64,000 nt of DNA from Thermincola carboxydiphila (lineage in GTDB: Bacteria > Bacillota > Thermincolia > Thermincolales > UBA2595): the NCBI GenBank assembly GCA_016841725.1, contig JAENYP010000007.1:62001-126000 (forward strand), read 5' to 3'. Below are positions 34,462 through 42,951 of the stretch, piece by piece; within the stretch, counting starts at the first letter, position 1; each line of letters begins with the position of its first letter. Made by a program: the position numbers and the translations under genes. The notes beneath the pieces are model-generated. The model did no database searches, was not told the origin of the DNA, and saw only the letters and a program-made list of their open reading frames with translations.

Positions 34462-34767
34462 CTATTCAGGTTTTCCCATGGTCTTGTTGTATTCAGGCAT
34501 CTGCAGGGTTTTCAGGGCCATCCCTGTGCCTATGTTAATTCCCACACCGACAGACCATAACTTTTTTAGTATCTCCACCGGAAAATAACTGGCTATTATA
34601 GCTAATAAAACTACACCGATTATCCCCCATTTTACTGTATTGCGCGCCCTTTCAGGGTATCCCAGGCGCCGCCAGTTCAGGGCTGCCATAAAAATGCCCA
34701 AAATAAAAAACGGAGCAGATACAAATGGAATAATTTTAGGGTTAACCGGCTTTTTATGTTCCCCCAT
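34462..34767 (-). CDS. Small membrane protein (101 residues)
   Basis: ATG 34767 chosen for AAGGAGGTAATT. Two to three hydrophobic helices (IIPFVSAPFFILGIFMAALNW and IGVVLLAIIASYF) with a positive loop RRLGYPERARNT between. It is followed at once by the two-cysteine-pair gene. No family recognised. Confidence 0.75.
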   Translation of the reverse strand: MGEHKKPVNPKIIPFVSAPFFILGIFMAALNWRRLGYPERARNTVKWGIIGVVLLAIIASYFPVEILKKLWSVGVGINIGTGMALKTLQMPEYNKTMGKPE

Positions 34768-34844
34768 AATTACCTCCTTCCCCGGTGCATTAAATATTAC
34801 CCGCAACTCCGGTAGTCTTATACCAAATACCGAGACAACTAAAG

Positions 34845-34870
34845 CAAAAAATCCTCCTCAGAGGACTTTT
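34845..34870 (-). terminator. Terminator after the 133-residue membrane protein
   Basis: Minus-strand GTCCTC pairs with GAGGAT around TGAG, followed by six T; it sits 4 bases past the 34875 stop. Confidence 0.7.
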
Positions 34871-34874
34871 CCAT

Positions 34875-35276
34875 CTAAAAATCTTTGAGATTAAACCTGA
34901 AAATCCAGATATAAATATTAGCAGCAGCATTGTATAAAATCAGGTAAAGTGAAAGAAAAAACAATATTCCAAAGACATCACTTCTTACAGATAGAATCAT
35001 TCCTACCGATGAAGCAAAGAGGAAGCCTCCACCGCCGAGGGTAAAAAAACCCAGTCCCCACATTCGGCGCATATACAAGCCATATGAACCAATAATTACA
35101 GGGGCTACCGCAATAACTGCCAGTGGGAGGACAACTGCCCAGATACTCTCGGGCATGTAAGCATCCTCAAGAACCCCCTGATTAATCAGGACAAAGTAAG
35201 CTAATGTTATTATCGAATTCAATACAGCCAGGACAATAACTACTTTAAACCTGAGATGCCTGCCGTCAGTATACAA
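34875..35276 (-). CDS. Four-helix membrane protein (133 residues)
   Basis: Hydrophobic protein with about four helices (VVIVLAVLNSIITLAYFVL, IWAVVLPLAVIAVAPVIIGSYGLY, LGFFTLGGGGFLFASSVGMIL, ILFFLSLYLILYNAAANIYIW). It stands alone with its own terminator. No family recognised. Confidence 0.7.
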   Translation of the reverse strand: MYTDGRHLRFKVVIVLAVLNSIITLAYFVLINQGVLEDAYMPESIWAVVLPLAVIAVAPVIIGSYGLYMRRMWGLGFFTLGGGGFLFASSVGMILSVRSDVFGILFFLSLYLILYNAAANIYIWIFRFNLKDF

Positions 35277-35478
35277 ATTGCTTCTCCCCTTACCTTCTGT
35301 TAAAATAAGCCCAACTCCTATGAGCGCTTGATAACCCTTATTCTAACAATGTTTCTACCAATGTTATTCTATCCCCGATTATGATTTTCCTTCCTGGTGC
35401 CAAAAAATTAATCCTTAATCAAAAAAGGAGAGATGCCTCCAGTCCCTAATTTTGTGAACTAAGACACTCCCCTTTGCT

Positions 35479-35667
35479 TTATTCTTCTTTAATGGCGCCC
35501 GTAGGGCATCCATCTACAGCCTCATGAGCCAGCTCTTCCATACCGGACGGCACTTCAGGGACTTTGGCCACAGCTTTGTCTTCATTGCCCCATTCAAAGA
35601 CATCGGGACAGGTGTTGATACACATACCACAACTGACACAGACATTATCAATAACTTCGACCTTCAT
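35479..35667 (-). CDS. Single-cluster [4Fe-4S] ferredoxin
   Basis: A 62-residue ferredoxin. The cluster ligands are CVSCGMCINTCP and the distal CPTGAI; the second cluster site is lost, giving the one-cluster (Fd-IV/thermophile-like) type. It carries low-potential electrons. It follows the HMA selenoprotein gene by 43 bases on the same strand and may be its partner or share its transcript. Confidence 0.93.
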   Translation of the reverse strand: MKVEVIDNVCVSCGMCINTCPDVFEWGNEDKAVAKVPEVPSGMEELAHEAVDGCPTGAIKEE

Positions 35668-35710
35668 CTTAATCCCTCGCTTCCTCTTAGCATTGTATAT
35701 TCGTGTCTTA

Positions 35711-36307
35711 TTATGGTCCCATGTCCTTGGAATTATTCAGGTCATTGGAATTGTTCAGCCTGTCACCCATACCCCCTAAAAAACTGCGCACACCCGGAAA
35801 TATAATGATTTCGGCAACTGCCCCGGCAAACTCTTCTCCCCTTGGGGAACCGGCTCCGTAGTAAACTTCGAATTCCTCCCGTGCCGGATGAAAGTCAACT
35901 TTAGTTACCCCGTCGAACCCTTCCAGGGTCTGTCTGACACGCCTGACTCACCCGCCGCACAACAGACCGGTTACGGACAGTAATACCTTGCGTTCTCCCG
36001 GATTCAGTTCCGCATCTGATAAAACCGTGACCTCAGGATCAACGAGAACATTCCGCGCACCGGGGCCCCGGCCTTCCCGGGCAGACCGGCGCTGTCCGTG
36101 GGGCTCCTCTTTCATAGTACACTGGCGGCATCCATTATCGATAGCTTTACCGGCAGCTACAAAAGGAGTGCTGACCAAATCTTCAGCCACATCCATCATC
36201 TGTTTGCCCGTCGTATTCCTGTCATCCAACAGCTTACGCGCCGCCTTCAGCGGCAGGAGCGCCAGTGACTGGTTCAACCTGATGAATTCCTTAAAAATAC
36301 TCAGCAT
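35711..36307 (-). CDS. HMA-domain selenoprotein (UGA readthrough), CGGU motif
   Basis: The frame from 36307 meets TGA at 35948-35950, then continues open to TAA at 35711-35713, giving 198 residues with selenocysteine at 120. The C-terminal half is a heavy-metal-associated (HMA) fold: KVLLSVTGLLCGGU, then VRRVRQTLEGFDGVTKVDFHPAREEFEVYY. In HMA proteins the motif is GMxCxxC; here the second Cys is replaced by UGA, giving Cys117-Gly-Gly-Sec120. Without readthrough the domain would be cut in its metal loop. The N-terminal half is amphipathic with a further CRQC (60-63). A stem-loop follows the UGA (35916-35930). A Sec-formate dehydrogenase elsewhere in the window shows that selenium use is plausible. 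Confidence 0.8.
35916..35930 (-). promoter_or_regulatory. Candidate SECIS hairpin of the HMA selenoprotein
   Basis: On the minus strand GACCC pairs with GGGTT around the five-base loop TGGAA, 17 nt after the UGA; outer GTC/GAC may extend it. Guanines in the loop and the short spacing are compatible with bacterial SECIS elements, which sit just after the UGA. Confidence 0.55.
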
Positions 36308-36432
36308 TGTCTCTTTTCACCGCCTTCAAATCAACTATCCCTTCAAAAAATAACTATTAGGAACAATTGTTTGAATTATTATTTCCCTATTATTTTTGTA
36401 CCATACTACGGTGAAAAATGTGCCAAAACATT

Positions 36433-37194
36433 CTAAAAGGACTTACCAAACTCCGGGGTGGCATCTGACTTTTTTCCTATTCCGACTGTCAGGCAGTTTT
36501 TAGGGCAGTTGTTGACACACTCAGTACATAAGATGCATTCCGGGTGCGAGACCCGCTGTCCTGCTGTGATGTATTCCATTATCGGTACATCCATTGGACA
36601 GACTTCTTCACACCTGCGGCACCTGCTGCAGGACAGATGATTTTTTTCAATTTTCAGGACACTCTTGGGAGAAGTCAGGGTCATTAATGCCCCCGCAGGA
36701 CATAAGTACTTGCAAAATGCCCTGCGGTCCCCCAAAAACAATGCCAGGACCGTTCCCACCAGATATATCAGAGCATTTTCCGTCAACAGCCACTTAAACT
36801 GGGCTTCCGGACTCAGGAAACTGTATCCTGCAGCAATAAAGAAACCCGGGACAACCAGTGCGATTATAAGAACCACATATTTGTACATAAAGTGCTTTTC
36901 CGGAATTCTTTTTTTTACCTTTCTGATAGGCAGCAGCTCGAAAAGCGAAGCATTCCAGCACACCCAGCCGCAAAAGCCGCGGCCGAACAGCAGGGGACCG
37001 AAAAATTTCGCCATGGCAACATGTATGATTGCCCCGGTAAATACACCTGCAAACATGTTAAAGACAATCTGGCTTAGCTGCAGATTGCTTTTCCCTGAAA
37101 TGAAATGAACACCCCAGTAAAACAGAGTGAAAAACAGCAAGAAAGCCAAACGGGTTGATATTACCGGTGATTTCCTTTTTACCGGTCCATTCAT
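36433..37194 (-). CDS. NapH/MauN-like membrane polyferredoxin
   Basis: A 253-residue protein with about four to five helices. Characteristic membrane cysteines lie in GRGFCGWVCWNASLFELLP and AFCKYLCPAGAL, the NapH/CcoG signature. The C-terminal cytoplasmic part holds two [4Fe-4S] sites (CSRCRRCEEVCP and CILCTECVNNCP). It passes electrons across or along the membrane. It is 20 bases downstream of the aldo/keto reductase-ferredoxin gene and 125 bases upstream of the selenoprotein, all on the minus strand. Confidence 0.85.
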   Translation of the reverse strand: MNGPVKRKSPVISTRLAFLLFFTLFYWGVHFISGKSNLQLSQIVFNMFAGVFTGAIIHVAMAKFFGPLLFGRGFCGWVCWNASLFELLPIRKVKKRIPEKHFMYKYVVLIIALVVPGFFIAAGYSFLSPEAQFKWLLTENALIYLVGTVLALFLGDRRAFCKYLCPAGALMTLTSPKSVLKIEKNHLSCSRCRRCEEVCPMDVPIMEYITAGQRVSHPECILCTECVNNCPKNCLTVGIGKKSDATPEFGKSF

Positions 37195-37214
37195 TTCAAT
37201 ACCCTCTTTTCTTC

Positions 37215-38225
37215 CTATTTTTCCAGGTAAGTTTCCGCTTCTTTTAACATTTCCCTAATTGGCAGGCTGTAAGGACATTTTTCCTCACACTCCCCGCAGT
37301 CAGCGCAATCAGATATTTTAGCCGGCAACGGCTGGTAGCGTTCCATAGCCCACTCCTGCAATCCATAACGAGTCGAATAACCCTGCAGCAAAAAAATTGT
37401 CGGGATATCTATGCCCCTGGGGCATGGCTGACAATACTCACATCTGCGGCAGAATTTCCGTCCCAATAGTTCTGTTTCTTCATCCAGGAGGCTTTTCTCC
37501 TCACCTGACAATACGGAATCCGTCTGTCCTGCAGTAATATTTTCAACAACCTGAGAAACTTCATCCATTCCGGGAATCGCCGTTGTAAATCCGCTTTCAA
37601 GGATGAATTTCAGGCAGGAAGCCTTATTTTTAAAAGCTCCCCCGGCAAACGGCTTCATAGCTATCGTCCCCATGTCCATTTCCCTGGCCAGCGGCAGGAG
37701 TTCATCAAGGGCAGCAGTTTCCACGGGGTTAAACGGGAGCTGCACAGTATCAAACTCACCTGTCTTGATTACCTTCACAAGTATTTTGGCTATGTGGCCG
37801 GTAACACCGATAAAACGTATTTTCCCACTGCTCCTGGCATCCTGAAGGGCCTCCAGAGCGCCTCCCGGAGCCAACACCTTTTCCAGGCTCCCTTCATCCT
37901 TAACATTGTGCAGCTGATATAAGTCTATGTAGTCAGTCTTCATTTCCCTGAGGCTTATGTCAATATCCCGCGCCATATCCTTCCTGCTTCTGGCCATGGA
38001 TTTTGTTGCTATTATTAGTTTATTCCGGTGGCTTCCAATAATCGCCCCCAGCTTGGACTCACTATCGGTATAAGCCCTGGCGGTATCAATGAAGTTAATT
38101 CCACCGGATACTGCTGCCTCAACTACCTTGACTGCCTGGTCAGAGCTGATTCTCTGAATGGGAATGCCCCCAAAACCTACCACAGAAACCTGTAAATCTG
38201 TTTTTCCCAGCCTTCGCAACTGCAT
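37215..38225 (-). CDS. Aldo/keto reductase with C-terminal ferredoxin domain
   Basis: A 336-residue protein. Residues 1-250 form the AKR barrel: FGGIPIQRI at the start, FIDTARAYTDSE (catalytic Asp/Tyr), KSMARSRKDMARD with the catalytic Lys, YIDLYQLHNV. Residues about 270-330 carry a two-cluster-like ferredoxin region (CRRCEYCQPCPRGIDI and CADCGECEEKCPYSLPI). This clostridial AKR-Fd fusion probably couples carbonyl reduction to Fe-S electron carriers. The NapH-like gene follows after 20 bases. Confidence 0.88.
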   Translation of the reverse strand: MQLRRLGKTDLQVSVVGFGGIPIQRISSDQAVKVVEAAVSGGINFIDTARAYTDSESKLGAIIGSHRNKLIIATKSMARSRKDMARDIDISLREMKTDYIDLYQLHNVKDEGSLEKVLAPGGALEALQDARSSGKIRFIGVTGHIAKILVKVIKTGEFDTVQLPFNPVETAALDELLPLAREMDMGTIAMKPFAGGAFKNKASCLKFILESGFTTAIPGMDEVSQVVENITAGQTDSVLSGEEKSLLDEETELLGRKFCRRCEYCQPCPRGIDIPTIFLLQGYSTRYGLQEWAMERYQPLPAKISDCADCGECEEKCPYSLPIREMLKEAETYLEK

Positions 38226-38358
38226 TAGCCTAAATCACCACCCTTTGTTGTTCTTTTAATGTTATCACCTTATCCGTAACCCGGTCAATTATTTTCTGCA
38301 TTATCTTTGCCGGGACCGGGCATCTATTATTGATGTACAGCATCTCACTTATTGTAAC

Positions 38359-38379
38359 CATGTACATAGTAAGTACATG
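38359..38379 (+). promoter_or_regulatory. Inverted-repeat operator candidate
   Basis: CATGTAC-ATAGTAA-GTACATG is a perfect 7-bp inverted repeat with a 7-base spacer (38359-38379), about 90 bases upstream of the TTG start at 38470 and 134 bases upstream of the divergent AKR gene. Such symmetry fits a dimeric regulator; which one is unknown. Confidence 0.45.
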
Positions 38380-38469
38380 CATGGGTACACTATAGAGAAG
38401 GAAATGGTATCAGTGGCTGTTACATTCAGGATTCCAGTTAAATTAGATTAGAATAGGAGGTAAGGATAG

Positions 38470-38679
38470 TTGGATAAGGAAGAGGGACTAAAACAGGAAA
38501 AACAGTATAAAGAGATAAATGAGGAAGTCAAGAAAAAGGCAACCCGGGGAAAGATTGCCGCAAATGCAGGTGATATAATGGAGCCCTATCAGGCAGTCGA
38601 ATATACCTCTGCCGGGGATAGGGTGACACCTTATGAAGCAGATGAAGATTTGGGTGAAAAAGGGAATATGCAGGAATGA
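38470..38679 (+). CDS. Small hydrophilic protein (69 residues)
   Basis: Start TTG follows AGGAGGTAAGGATAG. The product is highly charged, rich in Lys and Glu (DKEEGLKQEKQYKEINEEVKKKATRGKIAANAG), then VEYTSAGDRVTPYEADEDLGEKG. It has no membrane segment. A terminator follows at once. No family recognised. Confidence 0.7.
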   Translation: MDKEEGLKQEKQYKEINEEVKKKATRGKIAANAGDIMEPYQAVEYTSAGDRVTPYEADEDLGEKGNMQE

Positions 38680-38680
38680 T

Positions 38681-38704
38681 AAAAGGCAGGATATCCTGCC
38701 TTTT
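38681..38704. terminator. Bidirectional terminator
   Basis: AAAAGGCAGGAT pairs with ATCCTGCCTTTT with almost no loop; between the small protein gene (+) and the DUF1189 gene (-). Confidence 0.85.
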
Positions 38705-39506
38705 ATATAACTATATCCCCTGAAGAATCAGGGGGTTCCTCGTTCAGGCCAGGAGGCTTGGTTGCTACTGCTTTGATGCCCCTGTACAGGATGTATACCG
38801 CAAGGCCCCACTTAATTACCCAAAACATGGGCAGCGCCGGATAGGCCAGATTTTTGAGCATCTCAACGAGCCAGGGCAGGGTAAAGGCATATATGGCCAT
38901 ATTCCATAGGTTCTCAAACTTCAGGCCTAATTTTTCATTGCTGTTGAAAATCATTCCAATAAGGGCCAGAATCAATACTGTTATTAAAACCCATACTGAT
39001 TTAAAAATATAGGCAAAAACAGCAACCAGCACCAACAACCATTTTAGCATTGGCAATAAGCCCATCAGGTCCTGCTTATCAAAGGAAATTTCTTTAAACT
39101 CCCTGAACAGGATTACCTTCTGCTGGTAATTCTGTTTTGTAATCAACCTGTCCCGGAAAACCAGGACCCCTTCAGCATAATTGTCCAGAACTGATTCCTG
39201 GGTCTGTCCGGTGGTATCAATTATCATAACGGTGTGTCCGTCATCACCTAATATAATGGGCTGCTCCCCAGAAACAAAAAGTTCGCCGTTTTCCAGCCGG
39301 AATTCGGGTACCTGCTGCTCTACAGTTTCCCTTACCCCCGCTGCACCTGCATTAAAATCAAAAACAAATCTAAGGCCCCCGATCAAAAATGTCAGGGTGA
39401 ACAGGAGGATAAAATATTTAAAGGTCTTTCCCTTTTTTTGAAAGGCAAATTCCCGGTAAGATTCAAAATTTGTAAAACTGTCTTTGATCTGCCTAAAAAA
39501 CCCCAT
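38703..39506 (-). CDS. DUF1189 family membrane protein
   Basis: A 267-residue protein with a hydrophobic first helix (about 28-48), a beta-rich extracytoplasmic stretch (GELFVSGEQPIILGDDGHTVMIIDTTGQ) and about four C-terminal helices. The opening MGFFRQIKDSFTNFESYREFAFQKKGKTFKYF is typical of DUF1189. Function unknown. It is convergent with the 69-residue gene through the shared terminator. Confidence 0.82.
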   Translation of the reverse strand: MGFFRQIKDSFTNFESYREFAFQKKGKTFKYFILLFTLTFLIGGLRFVFDFNAGAAGVRETVEQQVPEFRLENGELFVSGEQPIILGDDGHTVMIIDTTGQTQESVLDNYAEGVLVFRDRLITKQNYQQKVILFREFKEISFDKQDLMGLLPMLKWLLVLVAVFAYIFKSVWVLITVLILALIGMIFNSNEKLGLKFENLWNMAIYAFTLPWLVEMLKNLAYPALPMFWVIKWGLAVYILYRGIKAVATKPPGLNEEPPDSSGDIVI

Positions 39507-39562
39507 CTATGCTCTCCTTTCGTGATAACAGTGATAGTATTATCAAGCTGACTGGGTTCAAC

Positions 39563-40027
39563 TCATTCGTTTATTTTTTCAGTAATCCTTTTCCACAGTT
39601 CGGGAGCCTTTTTAGCGAGGTTTATCGGCTTTCCGGTACTGTCCACAAAGGCATGTCCAGTCTTTCCTTCAGCAATAACCCTGCCCTCACGAGAAAGTAA
39701 ATGATATTGAAAATTTATCCTGGCCGGCGTCAGCCGGGTTACTGTCGTCTCCACAGTTATCAGGTCATCATAGCCTGCCGGGATTCTATACTTGCTCTCG
39801 GCCTCAGTAACCGGAAGCATTATTCCTCTCTCCTCAAACACGGTGTAAGGAAGTCCTATTGACCTGAACAGCTCTGTGCGGCCCACCTCAAACCAGGTAA
39901 AATAGTTCCCGTGATAAACAAAACCCATTCTGTCAGTTTCTTCATACCGGACCCTGATTTGAGTTTGATTTACTGCTAAAGATGTTTCATTAAGTGTTTT
40001 TTTATCCACAAGTGTTTTTTTATCCAC
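39563..40027 (-). CDS. YbgC/4HBT-type acyl-CoA thioesterase
   Basis: A 154-residue hot-dog-fold thioesterase. Key block: RVRYEETDRMGFVYHGNYFTWFEVGRTELFRSIGLPY, with catalytic Asp in YEETD and His in YHGNY. It hydrolyses acyl-CoA thioesters. The first 12 residues are two tandem copies of VDKKTL (MDKKTLVDKKTL), made by an 18-bp DNA duplication that also doubles the GTG start; GGGAG precedes the first GTG. Confidence 0.9.
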   Translation of the reverse strand: MDKKTLVDKKTLNETSLAVNQTQIRVRYEETDRMGFVYHGNYFTWFEVGRTELFRSIGLPYTVFEERGIMLPVTEAESKYRIPAGYDDLITVETTVTRLTPARINFQYHLLSREGRVIAEGKTGHAFVDSTGKPINLAKKAPELWKRITEKINE

Positions 40028-40199
40028 TGAAAAGTGCTCCCTTCTCTGGTTTTCCTATATAATTATACATTTAACGACCAATGGAGTCCAGGAAAAAACA
40101 TATTTTGGAAGACCGTTCAGTTATTCTTCACAGGATAAAAACCTGCTTATAAGGGAATTCATATTTTAAACAGCATGTAATTTACAAGGAGGCCTGATT

Positions 40200-40685
40200 A
40201 TGTCAGACAGGATTGTTGCCGCCATATTTGGCGGGATAATAGGAAGCATCCTGCAAACAGCTTTGGGATACATTTTTTACCTGACTGGTCTTGCCAAGAC
40301 CAACCACCTCTTAATGGCCGGCAATTTTTTTCTTAATGAAAGCGCCCTTAATACTACCGCCGGATATATTGTAGGCTTGCTTGCAGACCTGGTTATGGGC
40401 GGATTTTTGGCAGTAATCTTTGTATACCTAATTTCAATTACAGGAAAAGATTACTGGCTATTAAAGGCTCTTGGCTATACCGGCTTTGTTTGGGTACTCG
40501 GCTCCGGTCTGCTGGACAGGGCTTTTCATATTGTGCCGGTTTTGCAAGAACATGCCCTGACAAACCTGCTAATGTTCGTAACAAACATAGTTTATTCCGT
40601 CTCCATGGCTTATTTTGTGGTCAGGTGGGGCCGGTTCCCCTCCAGTATTATTAGTCAGGATTACAATGATTCTGACAACCGGTGA
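40200..40685 (+). CDS. Four-helix membrane protein (161 residues), paralogue-like of 28363 gene
   Basis: Begins MSDRIVAAIFGGIIGSILQTALGYIFYLTG; about four helices. The same length and organisation as the 28363 protein suggest a paralogous pair. AGGAGGCCTGATT precedes the ATG. It runs convergently with the patatin gene. No named family. Confidence 0.72.
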   Translation: MSDRIVAAIFGGIIGSILQTALGYIFYLTGLAKTNHLLMAGNFFLNESALNTTAGYIVGLLADLVMGGFLAVIFVYLISITGKDYWLLKALGYTGFVWVLGSGLLDRAFHIVPVLQEHALTNLLMFVTNIVYSVSMAYFVVRWGRFPSSIISQDYNDSDNR

Positions 40686-40716
40686 GATTACAGAAGGTGA
40701 AACATTTCTTAAATGC

Positions 40717-41694
40717 CTAACGGTGACCGTACTTTAGCAAAAAATAGCGATAATTCCAATCTTTAAAGAAATCTCTGGCCGCAGCGACACCTGAATCATA
40801 TAATAACCGGATACGTTCTTCCGAAATACCGAAATCTGTGGCTCTGATTCCCAGAGTGGGTATAGCTATCGTCCGTTTAAAATTTTTTTCCTCAACAAAC
40901 TTGTTGTCATGAGCTTCCAGCATGGTGCCAAATAGGGCCTTCAGCATCGAAATGGGGCCATCAATATGGTTGCGCCGTTCTTCATTTGGCCCTGTCAGCT
41001 TAAAGCCTATGGTCGGCATATTTTTCAACCCGGTACAATTGTCAAAAAGCCAAACCGGAAAATTGCTCAACAGCCCTCCGTCCACAATGCAGCTGTTAAC
41101 CTCCCTGCCGTCTTCTGTTTTATGCGCCACCTGGACAGGCTCAAAGAAAAATGGAATACTGATGCTCATTCTTACTGCGGTGGCAACCTCAAGTTTATCA
41201 GGGTCTATGCCGTAACGAGAAATATCCTGAGGGAGCACCAGCATTTTGCCTGCTGTGATGTCAGAGGCAATAACCCTGAGGCGGTATCGCCCCGGAAAAT
41301 CTGTGGACCTGTTAACAACCACAAGATCACCAAAACTCTCAATCCCTTTGGCCTTGAGAGCTTCCCTGACCCAATTTTCAATGTAGTCACCCTTGTAAAG
41401 GCCAAGATTAACCTTAAGGTTCCATGCAGGGCCAAAAAGAGGTAGTTTGCCCACCATATCATTGTCTTCAAACCTGCGGTAATCGATACTGAAAATCAAA
41501 TCCCTGATCTCCTCTGCAGTATACCCTGCAGCAACCAGGGAGGCTACTATAGCCCCGGCAGAGGTGCCGGCAACATACATCCAGTTGTAATGCTCACTGG
41601 CAACCGAAAATGCCCCGGCGATGCCAATCCCCTTAATACCTCCGCCCTCAAAGACAGCATTAGCTTTTTGCTTTTTACCTGTTATTCCAGCCAT
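40717..41694 (-). CDS. Patatin-like phospholipase
   Basis: A 325-residue patatin-type serine hydrolase starting at ATG 41694. Oxyanion loop FEGGGIKGIGIAGA (about 15-28), nucleophile VAGTSAGAIVASL and catalytic Asp in IVDGGLLSNFPVW give the Ser-Asp dyad. It acts on lipid acyl esters. It stands alone; GGGTGA precedes the start. Substrate unknown. Confidence 0.9.
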   Translation of the reverse strand: MAGITGKKQKANAVFEGGGIKGIGIAGAFSVASEHYNWMYVAGTSAGAIVASLVAAGYTAEEIRDLIFSIDYRRFEDNDMVGKLPLFGPAWNLKVNLGLYKGDYIENWVREALKAKGIESFGDLVVVNRSTDFPGRYRLRVIASDITAGKMLVLPQDISRYGIDPDKLEVATAVRMSISIPFFFEPVQVAHKTEDGREVNSCIVDGGLLSNFPVWLFDNCTGLKNMPTIGFKLTGPNEERRNHIDGPISMLKALFGTMLEAHDNKFVEEKNFKRTIAIPTLGIRATDFGISEERIRLLYDSGVAAARDFFKDWNYRYFLLKYGHR

Positions 41695-41752
41695 AAACAT
41701 TCACCCATAATATCATATAAAAATGCTTCATTATTGGTGAATAAGTAAATAC

Positions 41753-42592
41753 TTAAAAACTCTGCAGCTCTGATACAACAAGTTTGATGTTCTCAATGTG
41801 CATTTTAAGCATAACCCCCTCAATGGGGCGGTTCCTATATGTTAGGCCGCTAAGCACTTCAGTGATCTCCCTGGCCTGGAGGCCCTGTACAAACAGATCC
41901 TGAGCCCTCTCAGTGAGACTTATCAGGTACTCCCGGTCGCTTTCAATCCTGTCATTGATTTCCTCTCTTCTATCAGCAATATCACCATGTCCCGGAACAA
42001 CACAAGTAATGTTATGGTCCCTGACAAGTTTCCCGGCCAGATCCAGCGTTTTTTTGTAAGCTGCCGTACTGAAATTCACAAAAGGAAACTCCAGATTAGA
42101 CAGGTAGTCCCCGGCAAACATGATGCCATGTGCCAGACTAATGACGAAAATACAGTCCCCGGTATGCCCAGGCGCATGAACAAGTAACAATTCGTCGCCA
42201 TTTATGGGAATCCGGTACGTCCCCTGAAAAACTATATCAGGCTCCGGAAAAACAAAGGGAGGTGTGCGGAGTACGTAGTAACTCTGGTCAATTTCGTTGA
42301 GCTGGATTAACTGGGAATCGCGGTCAGAAAACGCAAATTCTTCATGGGCTACAAGTTTATAATTCTTAAAATGCTGGTAACCAACTATGTGGTCAAAATC
42401 TGAATGGGTAAAAATCATGTACCTGTTAAAGCTGCGTTTCCGGCTGATAAAATCTGCTATTACCCTGATTTCTGCCGGAAAATAGCAGGGATCAATAACA
42501 AGGTTTGCTGTTTGATTTATTATGACAGCACTGTTGGTCTGCCACATGGAACTCTGATAAACATAGATATCAGGGGCTATTCTATAGGGCAT
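41753..42592 (-). CDS. Metallo-beta-lactamase-fold hydrolase
   Basis: ATG 42592 chosen: GGCGGTGAAGCT precedes MPYRIAPDIYVY, and the longer ORF has no site. The 279-residue product has the metal motif THSDFDHIVGYQHF (HxHxDH variant: the first position is Ser-flanked THSDFDH), HAPGHTGD, and VPGHGD. Glyoxalase II/MBL group; substrate unknown. It starts just upstream of the patatin gene with a 58-base gap. Confidence 0.85.
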   Translation of the reverse strand: MPYRIAPDIYVYQSSMWQTNSAVIINQTANLVIDPCYFPAEIRVIADFISRKRSFNRYMIFTHSDFDHIVGYQHFKNYKLVAHEEFAFSDRDSQLIQLNEIDQSYYVLRTPPFVFPEPDIVFQGTYRIPINGDELLLVHAPGHTGDCIFVISLAHGIMFAGDYLSNLEFPFVNFSTAAYKKTLDLAGKLVRDHNITCVVPGHGDIADRREEINDRIESDREYLISLTERAQDLFVQGLQAREITEVLSGLTYRNRPIEGVMLKMHIENIKLVVSELQSF

Positions 42593-42677
42593 AGCTTCAC
42601 CGCCTTTTGTCGAGGTATGTGGCCGGCAGCATAAAGAACGCATAATTCAGAAAGGTTTGCCATTACGCAAACCCTCT

Positions 42678-42866
42678 TCAGCTTAGAGTATCATTTTCCG
42701 GTTCATGGTCTTCAGTTATGCCATAAACACGGTAAGCTCCAATCTCCGCCTGACCGCTTAACTCCTGATTAAGCTTGTAAAAGTAAGAACCATTATGAGT
42801 TTGCCTTGCATTTAGTACTTCATCCTTTTTGTCATTATAGACTTCATCCGGTGTTTCATTATTCAT
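42678..42866 (-). CDS. Small acidic protein (62 residues)
   Basis: Hydrophilic product with acidic ends (MNNETPDEVYND...; EDHEPENDTLS) and a central aromatic stretch. GGAGCTGAG precedes the ATG. It is in the minus-strand run between the MBL gene and the zinc-finger-like protein. No family recognised. Confidence 0.55.
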   Translation of the reverse strand: MNNETPDEVYNDKKDEVLNARQTHNGSYFYKLNQELSGQAEIGAYRVYGITEDHEPENDTLS

Positions 42867-42951
42867 AATCAGTTACTCAGCTCCTGCCTGTTGTTTCTAA
42901 CTATGATATACTTCAATCCCGGAAAATATTCGTCTGCCGCTTCTGAACCGG

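Noticed and set aside
36433-37194. Further UGA readthrough in the NapH-like gene or other redox genes
   Set aside because: The ends of these genes were checked; no in-frame continuation with domain homology follows their stops.
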